From NCBI GenBank assembly GCA_052400665.1, contig JBQTGK010000001.1: 64,000 nt of DNA; one strand, given 5' to 3'. Below the pieces are notes generated by a model that saw only the letters and a program-made list of their open reading frames with translations, was not told the DNA's origin and made no database searches. Shown in pieces: positions 42,420-52,242 of the stretch. This DNA comes from JBQTGK01 sp052400665. GTDB lineage: Bacteria > Bacteroidota > Bacteroidia > Bacteroidales > Marinifilaceae. Position 1 is the first letter of the stretch. Each line of letters starts with the position of its first letter. Made by a program: the position numbers and the translations under genes.

Positions 42420-43874
42420 GCCTCATCCACAGTTTTTCCTGCTTTCTGATAAACATCCAAACATCATCCGAAATGCGTGGACTTGTCAAGCTTTTTGGTG
42501 GATTTTTTATGCCCCTGAAAATTGTTTGGATCAAAAAATCCATCAAAACTTTGTATAAGCTTGACTTGCTGGTACCATTTGGACCTGCAGACGGGAAAAA
42601 ACTGTTGATATTGGAACGGACAGAGGAAATATCTTTGTTTATCCGGGAGGAGGAAATGCCTGAAAGGAAAACCTTCGAAGGTGAAAAATAAAAAGGTCAA
42701 AGGAAAAAGGGATAAGTAAAAAGTGAAAATATGAATGATAGATATTACTGCGATCAATTGGGAATGAATTATAAACCTGCTATTCAATTTAGAAGTATGA
42801 TCAGTGTAATTTATTTTTGTTTTTAATGCTTGCATTAAAAATGGGTGGTGGTGGGGTTTGTGGTGGTGATAGGTGCTGTGTCATAAGGGGTGCGAGCCGC
42901 CCGCGAGTGGAAGGGTGTGACTGGCAAGTAAAACAGGTTGAAAACCTGTGATTGCCTGCCAGCAGTTTTTGGCGGTTTTTTTGAAGCGGTGTTGGGTGTA
43001 ACCGGGTGAAGGATGGAGTTTGTGGTGTATCTGGATTTTACGCCTAAATTGACTTTGCACAGATATTTGATTTTGTGCTGATAATCCTTGACCCGGGTGC
43101 GTAGCGGAAGGGATTTACCCTGGTAGAAAATTTTGCCTGTAAATACACTTTACTTATTACTTCTCTCTCCTTTCCGATTTTAAACCGAGACGATCTATCT
43201 GCAGGATGCAAAATTTTACCAGGGGAAAGTACTGAGCGTGGCCGCTCAAAAAAGATGACAAAAACTGATAGCACCCGACCTAGCAGGCGAGCCTTAAGTG
43301 AGCAATGAAGGCTTTTTGCCTGGTGGTATTTTTTTCTAATTTGTATGTTTCCTTTCGATTTACTTCTCCCCTTTCTTTAGTCTACTTAAGTGCGAGGTTG
43401 AGACCACGAGGCCGGGAAGCCGGGAATTGCTGTGAGTGACGAGTGGTTGCAGCGCAAAAATTGTGACAGGGTTGCGGGCTTTCCTGCAATTAGCTTAAAC
43501 ATTTTATTGCCTTAACTCTCCCTACAATACTATAATTGACTGGAGATATAGCAATTTTGTGACAAATGCCTTTTGCCCATGAAGACCCTTTACTAGAAGA
43601 AGGACTGCCCGTGTTGAAAAACCAGCGAAATGGGCAAAAAGATTTTGGAACCCCTGGCAAAATTTTTGCCAAAACCCGAGGAATGAACGCCTTATTTCCT
43701 TTTCAATTCTAATTACATTTTACTGCATACGCAGGACACGAGCTAAAAAAGCTCGCACCATCTGGGGTTGAAAACTCACATTATCGGTGTATTTCAATAT
43801 TAATTTTATCGATACCCCCGACAAGGATTGAAACGAACTTTAATCTAAAACAAAGCTGTGATAACAAAAGTTAA
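42420..43874. other. Long stretch without a convincing gene, G-rich and rich in inverted repeats
   Basis: Open frames here (for example 72 codons at 42473-42691) have no recognisable domain and are not called. Structure seen: a perfect palindrome TTTTAATGC/GCATTAAAA (42821-42840), a run of GG doublets (42843-42856), hairpin ACAGGTT/AACCTGT near 42930, inverted arms at 43118-43136 and 43208-43225 (CCCTGGTA...TTTTGC and GCAAAATTTTACCAGGG), another pair at 43569-43580 and 43630-43640, and the dyad TGGCAAAA/TTTTGCCA (43655-43671). The base composition from about 42840 to 43680 is visibly more G-rich than the neighbours. Confidence 0.6.
43722..43760. repeat. REP-like palindromic element A
   Basis: Contains ACTGCATACGCAG then ACACGAGCT-AAAAA-AGCTCGCACCA. 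The first part and the CGAGxx/xxCTCG palindrome recur at 59360-59398. It marks the downstream edge of the DISARM-like operon. Confidence 0.6.
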
Positions 43875-45815
43875 TTATTCGATATTGTCTTTGAAAAATC
43901 CATTGTCTTTATCAATTAATAAGCCTCTGTCAAGGAAACTGTTAAATTCCTCACATGATGTTTCAGGCAATAACGAACATGAATAACATGCTGCCATATT
44001 TAGTCCTCCTACGCCTTGTCCGTCAATTGTGTTAAAGCAAACTGGGTCAGAAGCACAGTCAGTTGCTCTATAAAGTGCTGATTTTAGTATTCTTTCAAAA
44101 ATCTCTTCTGTTCCTTGTGAGACTAATCCCCCAAAACTTCCTTCTGCACCTGCAACGGTATAAATTAAAACACCTGACATATCATTCTCGTCAATAAATA
44201 ATCTTTCGTTTAGTGATGTTGCAGGATAACCAACCAAAAATTCAAATTCCTTGATAAGAATATGTGATAATGAGTGAATCAAAATAAACTTCCCCAAATG
44301 TCTGTCACTTTTGAATTTATCATCATCTACAAAATCGTTGTTTTGAATATTTCCTTTGATTGTCTGAATACGATTACTAAATTCTGAGTTCTCAAATACT
44401 GCATCAATCCAATCATTTATTTTATCATTGTCAAGGCTTATAAAAATTCCTTCACCAAAGCTTTCTACGGCAGGAAGATATTCGGTTTGATTTGCCCATT
44501 TTGATGTGTATTTAGCTTTAATTTTTATATCTTCATTATCACCTTGCAAAAATTCATTTTGGCTTAGTGGTTCTTGTCGAGTATATGCGACTTGAACTGT
44601 TGTTAATTTTAGCCGTTTTATTTGAGTTAAGTTTGAAATACCGTATTTCTCTAACACATCTATTTTCTGTCTCTCAAATATTAAATTTCTATTTTCGGTT
44701 TCACTTTCAGGATATTTATTTCGGTCAGGCAATGTTATAAAATTATATTCCTTTAAACGGTATTCTTCTTCCTTTTCAAAATCATCTTCTTTTTTACTGT
44801 TGATGTAATTTAGTATCGATTCTTCCGAATATTCGTCTTCATAAACTTCAACAATAAATTCTGGAGACTTACCCTTTTCTAACCATTTATCAATTTTTTT
44901 CAAATCGTTTCCTTTAATATTCAATTGAGCAGGAAGATAAATACTACTTACCAAAATTGGATAATAAACACTGTTACTACTTCTTATTACAACTTTTCGA
45001 TTCAGTTTTGTTGATTCATTTACTATAAGGTCTAATTTGAATAAACCTGATAATGTATTTGATTTTTTACAATCAGGATTTGAACAAGATATTCTTATAC
45101 CTGATAAATCTGAAAACTTTGTTGATTTATAGTATTTCAGTTGTTGATTTTCGCAACAAAGCTCATCATCATCAATTCTGATGGTCAAGCGAGATTCATT
45201 GTCTTGACTAACTTTAACTGCAACATTCCATTTTTCCCAAGGTATATCATAAATATCACCATTTGGATGAGTCATAATAAATCTTACTTGCTCTAAATCA
45301 TAGTAAAATCGTCTTCGTTTTTTATCACCTTTCTGTTTTGATTTTGCACTATCATAGCAATAGAAGCATTTTGGAGCAGAGTAAAATAACTCCCTGATTT
45401 TTTCATTTGGCTCTTTATATTTAGCCAGTGTCCTTTTCCAACCTTGCCACCAATCGGAAATATGATGAAACCTTTCACACTTGTTACAATAGAACCATTC
45501 AGGAAAGAATTTTGAACTGATGAAGCGATAAGCATGTAAAGGGGCACTTTGATTATTGGGATTTGCAACATTTGATGGAACTCTTAAAAACGCTGATAGT
45601 CTCGGAAAACCTTTATCGTTATTTAATCTATTTAACAACCTTGGGTCTTCAATTACATAATCTTCAACTTCGAGTTTATTTTCGATAATAGCATTAAAAA
45701 ATGGCCATAAATCGAAATTCTCAATCATCATTGCACCCGATGGAGTTTCAATTATTGAACCAACTCCACCATAAGAGCTTATTACTTTGCGGGATTGAAT
45801 TTCAGTATGTGGCAT
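43875..45815 (-). CDS. drmB: DrmB-like DUF1998 protein of a DISARM-like system
   Basis: A 646-residue protein. The N-terminal VISSYGGVGSIIETPSGAMMIENFDLWPFF is the glycine-rich start typical of DrmB; a set of paired cysteines (CNKCERFHH, CFYCY, CSNPDC) suggests zinc binding; the C-terminal part is a DUF1998 domain, with SGVLIYTVAGAEGSFGGLV and the cysteine block LNMAACYSCSLLPETSCEEF. DrmA and DrmB are the two core proteins of DISARM phage defence; DrmB supports DrmA on DNA. It starts two bases after the DrmA stop, the last gene of a three-gene operon. The name rests on motif pattern and partner, without a search. Confidence 0.75.
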   Translation of the reverse strand: MPHTEIQSRKVISSYGGVGSIIETPSGAMMIENFDLWPFFNAIIENKLEVEDYVIEDPRLLNRLNNDKGFPRLSAFLRVPSNVANPNNQSAPLHAYRFISSKFFPEWFYCNKCERFHHISDWWQGWKRTLAKYKEPNEKIRELFYSAPKCFYCYDSAKSKQKGDKKRRRFYYDLEQVRFIMTHPNGDIYDIPWEKWNVAVKVSQDNESRLTIRIDDDELCCENQQLKYYKSTKFSDLSGIRISCSNPDCKKSNTLSGLFKLDLIVNESTKLNRKVVIRSSNSVYYPILVSSIYLPAQLNIKGNDLKKIDKWLEKGKSPEFIVEVYEDEYSEESILNYINSKKEDDFEKEEEYRLKEYNFITLPDRNKYPESETENRNLIFERQKIDVLEKYGISNLTQIKRLKLTTVQVAYTRQEPLSQNEFLQGDNEDIKIKAKYTSKWANQTEYLPAVESFGEGIFISLDNDKINDWIDAVFENSEFSNRIQTIKGNIQNNDFVDDDKFKSDRHLGKFILIHSLSHILIKEFEFLVGYPATSLNERLFIDENDMSGVLIYTVAGAEGSFGGLVSQGTEEIFERILKSALYRATDCASDPVCFNTIDGQGVGGLNMAACYSCSLLPETSCEEFNSFLDRGLLIDKDNGFFKDNIE

Positions 45816-45817
45816 AA

Positions 45818-48800
45818 TTATTTGTTTCCTTTAATTTGAATGTAAGTATTGGTGTCAACTTCACGCATAGATTGCATTAAAATCCAATCTTCATTATCTC
45901 CGTCACGTTCCCCTGGCTTTAATAAAATTTCATCGTATTTTTGTAAATCAACTTGATTAATTTTTGTTTCCCATTCATCAGCCAACCGATTAATTTCATT
46001 TTCAAATAATTCAAAATCGTTTGTGTATTTCCCAAATCTATTTTTTATAAAATCTAATAAGGGCGTGATTTTATCTTTTGTGAAATAACCAGCCTGATTG
46101 TTTCGATTAAGTTCTCCTGGATAGTTCTGACGAATAAAAGCAACAAGCATACTTGATAACATTTTTTTGATGGTGTTTTCCGTAAATGGTGTAACACTCA
46201 ATGGCTCCACTGCTTTATAAAAAGTTTGGTGGAATGTTTTAAAATGCTCGAAATATGACTTTTCTCTTGCTCTGTTTGGGTCAAATAAAGTTATTGCAAG
46301 TCCTTTTGTGCTGCGACCAACACGACTTGATGCCTGAATATATTCTGCAATATTTTTGGGCATGCCATTTAGCAACATTACATTCAAACGGCTAATATCA
46401 ATACCTACTGAAATCATATTGGTTGCAAGAATCAAATCCACAACATTATTTAAGTATTTCCGTCCAGACTCATCGGTGCTAAAGCTTTTGTCAGAAAATG
46501 TTTTTTCGATTTCGCTTAATGTCTCCTTAATTTTTTCGCTTGGAATACGACTTGTAAGTTCCTTTGTTCTTGAATAAATACCTTGAAAATTGTATTTATA
46601 ATCATTAATATGACCAGGAAATAAGGCTGATAAACGATTCTGTAAAAATCCTGTGTATGTTGTAATCTCATCCCCAACTTTATTGTTTGTACGTCCGACA
46701 TCTCTTAAACTGTTGTAATAAGACACAAGGCTCCAATAATTGTTTGCTGAACCTTTTGTTTCTTTATTTAGGAAAACTTCTAAACGAGCAACAAGTAAAT
46801 GAGCGAGTATTTGTAATTGTGTATCAACGGCAGTTTTTCCAGTAGGCATAAATCCTAAATACCTTCTCTTACTTTTACTTTCTTCTTCTTTAGCGAAGAA
46901 ACTGTCATCTTGGGTTATACCAGTTGGAGGAAACACATTAACCTCTCGATTACCGTATAATTTTTCAATCTGAGAATCTGTATTTCTTGTTGTTGCTGTT
47001 GATGCAATAATTTTTGGAGCATAGCCATTTTTTGTGGACAATAATTCGATTACACTTTCATAGATTCCCGTTATTGACCCCAAAGGTCCACTTAATAGGT
47101 GTAATTCGTCCTGAATAATTAAATCGGGTGGAAGTTTGTTGTCATCGTGTGTATTGAAAAACATAAATGCTTTATCTTGCCACGCTAACATTGCAAATTT
47201 ATCAACTGTGCCAAATAATAAAGTTGGTGGATTTTCATATAGCAGTTCATCGACGACCTGAACTGGAATTTTCTTGTGAAATGCACATTTGGGATTAATA
47301 CAGTTTATTTTGAAGTCTTGCTTTTTATAATCAAAACCATAATCCCATACACCATTGTTTTTTGATATTAGTTTAGTTCCACACCAAGGACAAGCACTAA
47401 TTTGAAATACATTTTTTTCTTTTGGGTTACCATTTTTACGGTCGCATTCTTTTTCTATATCATCGACTTTCTTTTTGGCTACTTCAAGTTTATTTGGTGT
47501 TGATGCCATTCCGACCCAAAGACCAATTGTTATCGGTTCAGATTTTAATATGTCTGAAAATACAGGTTGTTGGCGTAAAAACTCTAATGCAGAAATTAGT
47601 CGAGATGCTCTTTCAAATTGTTGGGCAGTTAAAAGTCGTAATGTATAACGCATTATTACTGTTGTTCCTTCAAAACCCGTTTCATTTACTAACCGTCTCC
47701 AAATTATTGTTAATGCTGTTACTGCGAGATATGCTTCGGTTTTACCTCCACCAGTTGGAAACCAAATCAAATCAACAAGTTCTTTTCTCGATTTACTTTG
47801 ATTATTCACTATACCGTCAAGGCTAAGTAGCATAAATGCCAATTGAAATGGGCGATACTTGGGAATGAACTTAATTTTACCCTGTTTTTTTCTTTCTTCT
47901 GCCTTATATTCACTAAAAAAATCGAGGCTATTGTAATCAATTTGGTTGTTAATTTCCGAAAGTTCTTTTTCTCCCTTTCCGAAGTCTATATCATTTGATG
48001 TAATCAACTGAATATACATCGCTGTATTAGCTAATTTAAATGCTTTGAAAATATTATCATCTTTTAATAGTTCAATGCTTTCATTCAACCGGTCAAGATT
48101 CTGTTTTTGTTTTAAAATAATATCAGAACAGATTTCAGAATCAGCAGCATCAAGGTTTTGACTTTTATTTTCCTGACCAACAATCCATTGTTCGTAAAGA
48201 GAAACAAAGTATTTAAGATGTTCGAGAACTTTACTTTTATCAAACCCAAACGTAGAAAGGTTTCTTATGTTAAGGGCTTCATCAAGTTTTAAATCGTTCG
48301 CATCATCAAAGTTGTTTTTTACATCTTTAATGTCGGCATAAGGCAGAAAACTGGTTTTAATTTTTGATAAATTCTCATTTTCCCAAAGCACAGCACAATT
48401 ATGACCAATAGCATACGACTTAATATCTCGGTATATAAAATTTAGCTTTTCAGCTTCTTTATCAAATGGAAATCTTTCGTATTGCGTTTTGTAAGGTAAA
48501 ATTTCTTCGGATTCAATGCTAATTGCAGATTGAAATAGACATTTAGTGTTTAATTTTTCATTCTTGTTGGAGTACTTATTTTTTGGGTGTGGTTTAGATA
48601 GATTGACAAGTTGCACTTTAACATATTTTCTACCTTGGTGCATATACGTTTTAACATTATAACCAACCTTTAATTCTTTGTGAACTTTCTCTGGAAATGT
48701 TATTAGAATTGGTTCTTCTGTTGATTCGATTGATATTTTTTGCTTTTGTATGATATCCTTTCTTTTCCATGCCCTACTAATAAGTTTTTCAAGCAATTCT

Positions 48801-49492
48801 TTGTAATAAAATGCAGAAAAATATCCTCCTCCTTCTGTCTGCCTTTTTAAGTTATTTGTGCTTTTAAATGAATCCCAACCTGTATAATCACCACTACGCG
48901 TTTTATCTCGACCTCCTGAATGACCTTCTAAATCTTTTTCCAAAAACATGAATTCCCCATCGAACTTCAGTTTGTCTTTAAATGAAAGTGGTTGGGGAAT
49001 CCCTTCTTCAAAAAATGACTCATAACCAGCCTGATTAATTCTAATTCTTTTTTCCTTATAACTTGGTTGGTAATAAATACCAAAAGAAAATTCAACATCA
49101 ATTTCTTTTACAGAATCGGCAAGACAAACAGTTAATCCAATATTGTTGGGAAAGAAACTGTTTTGACTTAGTTTAAGTTCTTCGTGTTCATTTTCCTTAA
49201 CGGGTTTTGCATCATTGGGAATATCTAAAATTTGCTTTTTTATATTAGATTCTTCAAGCTCATCATATTCACCGCTTTCATTCTCAACAGCTGCGATATC
49301 ACTATCTAATTGCGAATTAGGATTTGTTTTTTCAGGAAATAGAACGCCAGTAAAATATCTTATTAAAGGATAGTCAGAAATAATTTCTTCCTTATCTTCA
49401 ACTCCCCAAGTGTCTGAACCTGGACCTAACATTCCTTTTGTAATTCTATCATGAAACTTCTGTCTTGCTTTATTGTCGTCTATATTACTCAT
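45818..49492 (-). CDS. drmA: DrmA-like superfamily 2 helicase of a DISARM-like system
   Basis: A protein of about 1224 residues; the ATG at 49492 is chosen (an in-frame TTG lies five codons upstream). The helicase core is clear: motif I DLIWFPTGGGKTEAYLAVTAL (about residue 580), motif II LIIQDELHLLSGPLGS (DELH, about 795), motif III IASTATTRN, and motif VI IQASSRVGRSTKGLAI (about 1057). Two cysteine pairs (CPWCG and CINPKC, about 695-735) form an inserted zinc finger. The N-terminal third holds no known domain. The overlap with the upstream gene is 8 bases, giving translational coupling. It would translocate or unwind incoming phage DNA. Confidence 0.8.
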   Translation of the reverse strand: MSNIDDNKARQKFHDRITKGMLGPGSDTWGVEDKEEIISDYPLIRYFTGVLFPEKTNPNSQLDSDIAAVENESGEYDELEESNIKKQILDIPNDAKPVKENEHEELKLSQNSFFPNNIGLTVCLADSVKEIDVEFSFGIYYQPSYKEKRIRINQAGYESFFEEGIPQPLSFKDKLKFDGEFMFLEKDLEGHSGGRDKTRSGDYTGWDSFKSTNNLKRQTEGGGYFSAFYYKELLEKLISRAWKRKDIIQKQKISIESTEEPILITFPEKVHKELKVGYNVKTYMHQGRKYVKVQLVNLSKPHPKNKYSNKNEKLNTKCLFQSAISIESEEILPYKTQYERFPFDKEAEKLNFIYRDIKSYAIGHNCAVLWENENLSKIKTSFLPYADIKDVKNNFDDANDLKLDEALNIRNLSTFGFDKSKVLEHLKYFVSLYEQWIVGQENKSQNLDAADSEICSDIILKQKQNLDRLNESIELLKDDNIFKAFKLANTAMYIQLITSNDIDFGKGEKELSEINNQIDYNSLDFFSEYKAEERKKQGKIKFIPKYRPFQLAFMLLSLDGIVNNQSKSRKELVDLIWFPTGGGKTEAYLAVTALTIIWRRLVNETGFEGTTVIMRYTLRLLTAQQFERASRLISALEFLRQQPVFSDILKSEPITIGLWVGMASTPNKLEVAKKKVDDIEKECDRKNGNPKEKNVFQISACPWCGTKLISKNNGVWDYGFDYKKQDFKINCINPKCAFHKKIPVQVVDELLYENPPTLLFGTVDKFAMLAWQDKAFMFFNTHDDNKLPPDLIIQDELHLLSGPLGSITGIYESVIELLSTKNGYAPKIIASTATTRNTDSQIEKLYGNREVNVFPPTGITQDDSFFAKEEESKSKRRYLGFMPTGKTAVDTQLQILAHLLVARLEVFLNKETKGSANNYWSLVSYYNSLRDVGRTNNKVGDEITTYTGFLQNRLSALFPGHINDYKYNFQGIYSRTKELTSRIPSEKIKETLSEIEKTFSDKSFSTDESGRKYLNNVVDLILATNMISVGIDISRLNVMLLNGMPKNIAEYIQASSRVGRSTKGLAITLFDPNRAREKSYFEHFKTFHQTFYKAVEPLSVTPFTENTIKKMLSSMLVAFIRQNYPGELNRNNQAGYFTKDKITPLLDFIKNRFGKYTNDFELFENEINRLADEWETKINQVDLQKYDEILLKPGERDGDNEDWILMQSMREVDTNTYIQIKGNK

Positions 49493-51860
49493 GTTCACAA
49501 TTTTCAAGTATTTGAATATTCTTTACTGTTTGAAGTGGAGCACTCTCGTTTATAAATTTATCAATTTGTTCAGAATTAAAACGTTGTAAGATTTTACCGA
49601 CAACTTTTTTGTTTGAAATAATATAGTCCATGATTTCATCACTAAGGTCTCGCCCCAACGCAATCATAATGCTCCTGTATGCCTTTTTACATCGCTTAAT
49701 CTCATCAAACTTGCTGTTTAGTATATCGCAGTCTATTGTTCTCTTTATTGCAATCAAATTGATAATTTGAGATGGGAAAAAATCTTTATCGCTAATATTT
49801 AGCCATTTTTTTAGGGTTACTATTTGAATCTTTGCCCCATTGTCTAACAATTCTTTTAAAAGTTGCTCTTCATTATAAGTGTAGGATTTTTTATTGTTGT
49901 AGTAATTAATAAGACATTGTTTCCACGTCTTAGAGTTCTCTATGATTTCAACTAATTTCCCTTGTTCATCATTTTCAGAGGCAATTTCAAAAAGTCTTTC
50001 CTTTGATGTGTTTTCATATACTCGGACTTTGTCGCCAGAAACAATATTTGAAACTTTTTCTTTCCTTTTTTGATTGTCTGTTAATAATAAAACAGCCTTG
50101 CTTCCTTCTAAAACAACTATTTCATCATTTTTAAATGTCAATTTATATTCGATATTTTCAGTGTGTTCGTAGTGATATGTCCTATTTTCAAAGCTATCTT
50201 GTTCGTAGAATTTGGAAATTATATCAGAAATATCTTCGTCTTCTTTTATAATCGGATATTCAACATGACTAAGACTATATCTATGCTTTGAACCAAACTG
50301 TTCTATTGATTCGTTTTTACATTTATTCAATAGCTTTTCAACCAATTTAATTTCTTCGGGATAAAGAATAAAATAAAAATCATTTGAGGTTTGCTCAATA
50401 AAACGTAATATTTCGTTTGGACTATCTGCAAAGCCAAATATTGTGAGAAAGGCAATATTTTTTCTTGTTGTGAATCTATTGTGTAGATTTTTAAATTCCT
50501 TGAAACTTAACACCTTTATTTTTACAAGGCTTTTTAGTTCATATAACCAAGTATCTTTAAATCTTTCAGGAACAATTAATATGTCAGCTCTTTCAAGCTT
50601 TAAAAAGGAATCCCATTTATCTAAAGGAATATTTGCGATAATACTATTTGCTAACTCCGTTAAAATATCTATGTGAGGTTTTGGGTCTTCATTAATTTCA
50701 AAAAATGATTCTGAGACTATACTATATATCTCCTTAGAATAAATGTGACGTAAGTATTCTAATTGACTTACTAAACGGAAATTTTTATTTGGCAATACAG
50801 TTGAATAAAGAATCTTTTTTAATCTAAATAGAGTTTTAAGGTTAAAGCAATACTCAGTATCAATCTCTTGAATTTTTTGTTCAAATACCTGAATGCTATT
50901 AATAAAGTCAGATGGAGCTGTATTAATTAAGTTGAAAGAACTATCTTCAATTTCATTAAAATAATTCGTTTCAGATTGCGTCCATTTCCATGTTTTAAGA
51001 TTCTCGATATTGTCGATACCGTTACTACCTATGAATATTGCTTTAGGAATATTACCCTTTCTTAAATCTCGTTTTATTTGTGTTAGAAAAGGTTCATACT
51101 TATTTTTTCCAATAAATACTACCGATTCCAAATTTTCAATTTTGTCAAACACAAACTCCTTAAAGGTTTCATAATCAGGCAATAAATAAATCATCGGTTC
51201 AATAGGTATAGAATCCGATTCATTTTTATCAAATCCTTTCTTTGTCACCCATTTAAATGGAATAGCTTTTTTTAAGTCAACCTCTGATAGCTTTTTATTT
51301 TTTAAGGATTCAAGAAAATCTTTCCTTTCAACAATTATCGCAGCTTTATAAGTAAATTTTGAGGGGACATAATCATCTCCAAATATTAACTTAAAAAGGT
51401 TTCTGTAATGATTAAATTTAGTTTTGACTTGTCTTGCTGTAAGAGCAGCTGTAGTAACAATATACTTTTTTATTGATTTGTTTGTTGGATATTTCACTGT
51501 TTTAGCAACATCTTCCGATATAATTTTAAAACCATCATCAGTTTTTCCAATAATCCTAAATCGTAATCCATCTTTCTGAACTATTTCACCAATAACATAA
51601 TCAGTTTTATCATCAACATAATTTTGAAAGAATAAAGTAGATGTAACAGACAAAAGTACTGGTATGTAAAAGTCTCTTTTATCGTCTCTTTGCGGAAAAT
51701 TAATAGCCAAATTGTAATTATCCTCATTTAGAGCTTTATTAATCAAGAAAAAATTAATAAATTCAAAATCATCGAATTCAAAATCATTGATGTTATAATT
51801 CTTTTCTAATTCCGATTTAGAATGGTTCAACAAATTAGAAAGATATACAGTATTAATCAT
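49485..51860 (-). CDS. Large protein at the DrmE position of the DISARM-like operon
   Basis: About 791 residues from the ATG at 51860 (an in-frame TTG is five codons earlier). It has no Walker motif, signal peptide or membrane segment. A small beta-rich region (YVIGEIVQKDGLRFRIIGKTDD) follows the N-terminal helices, then two Rossmann-like halves with hydrophobic strands (SVVFIGKNKYEPFLTQI, KAIFIGSNGID, ADILIVPERFK, NIAFLTIFGFA, FYFILYPEE) and a helical C-terminus with many Lys. Class 2 DISARM has a protein of unknown function, DrmE, of similar size beside DrmA and DrmB, so it is a DrmE candidate. I could not confirm the family. Its gene overlaps the helicase gene. Confidence 0.5.
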   Translation of the reverse strand: MINTVYLSNLLNHSKSELEKNYNINDFEFDDFEFINFFLINKALNEDNYNLAINFPQRDDKRDFYIPVLLSVTSTLFFQNYVDDKTDYVIGEIVQKDGLRFRIIGKTDDGFKIISEDVAKTVKYPTNKSIKKYIVTTAALTARQVKTKFNHYRNLFKLIFGDDYVPSKFTYKAAIIVERKDFLESLKNKKLSEVDLKKAIPFKWVTKKGFDKNESDSIPIEPMIYLLPDYETFKEFVFDKIENLESVVFIGKNKYEPFLTQIKRDLRKGNIPKAIFIGSNGIDNIENLKTWKWTQSETNYFNEIEDSSFNLINTAPSDFINSIQVFEQKIQEIDTEYCFNLKTLFRLKKILYSTVLPNKNFRLVSQLEYLRHIYSKEIYSIVSESFFEINEDPKPHIDILTELANSIIANIPLDKWDSFLKLERADILIVPERFKDTWLYELKSLVKIKVLSFKEFKNLHNRFTTRKNIAFLTIFGFADSPNEILRFIEQTSNDFYFILYPEEIKLVEKLLNKCKNESIEQFGSKHRYSLSHVEYPIIKEDEDISDIISKFYEQDSFENRTYHYEHTENIEYKLTFKNDEIVVLEGSKAVLLLTDNQKRKEKVSNIVSGDKVRVYENTSKERLFEIASENDEQGKLVEIIENSKTWKQCLINYYNNKKSYTYNEEQLLKELLDNGAKIQIVTLKKWLNISDKDFFPSQIINLIAIKRTIDCDILNSKFDEIKRCKKAYRSIMIALGRDLSDEIMDYIISNKKVVGKILQRFNSEQIDKFINESAPLQTVKNIQILENCEHE

Positions 51861-51983
51861 AAACCACGTCTTCAATGTAAAAAATATATTCGTTTATAAA
51901 ATTAAAAAATTGATCTTAATAAAAGAACTGTCAAGTTTGTCAAGTTTAATTCAATTAAAGTATAAAACCTGATAAGTTATTTT

Positions 51984-52121
51984 TTATGAAGGAGGCGTTC
52001 TTTTATGAGGTTTTATCGGTACTGTTTTAGGACCTGGTTTGGGTGCATGGGGATTTTTTCTTGGTGTTGGGGATGGTGTTGACCTTTTATAAGGTTTTAC
52101 GGGTACTGTTTTTTTAGTCAT
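51984..52121 (-). CDS. Tiny proline/lysine-rich peptide (45 residues)
   Basis: A 45-codon frame with ATG start, made almost only of Pro, Lys, Thr, Ser and Arg. It has an internal two-fold repeat: KKTVPVKPYKRSTPS near the start and PKTVPIKPHKRTPPS at the end. The codons differ between the two halves while the protein pattern is kept, which suggests it is translated. It lies between the DUF6567 lipoprotein gene and the DrmE-position gene on the same strand, 123 bases upstream of that start. It may bind nucleic acid; function unknown. Confidence 0.5.
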   Translation of the reverse strand: MTKKTVPVKPYKRSTPSPTPRKNPHAPKPGPKTVPIKPHKRTPPS

Positions 52122-52201
52122 CAGTTTGCATTTTTAAGATTTCACAAATTATTCATTTATTAATTCCTGTTTCTTGCCTAAAAAAGTGGTGAAAACAAGA
52201 A

Positions 52202-52227
52202 GAAAAACTCTCCCGAAGGAGAGCTTT
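52202..52227 (-). terminator. UUCG-loop terminator of the DUF6567 gene
   Basis: On the minus strand CTCTCC-TTCG-GGAGAG followed by TTTTTC, immediately after the stop codon. A textbook tetraloop terminator. Confidence 0.85.
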
Positions 52228-52242
52228 AGAAATTTAGTGTAG

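Noticed and set aside
42473..42691. 72-codon plus-strand open frame
   Set aside because: It lies in the repeat-rich gap, has no recognised domain and no matching promoter or terminator; composition is not convincing.
43800..43845. Stretch ending in GACAAGGATTGAAAC, similar to the end of some CRISPR repeats
   Set aside because: Only one copy is present, with no spacing pattern or cas genes in the window, so it is not called a CRISPR array.
51929..51947. Direct repeat TGTCAAGTT twice upstream of the DISARM-like operon
   Set aside because: Too short and common in composition to call an operator; noted only.
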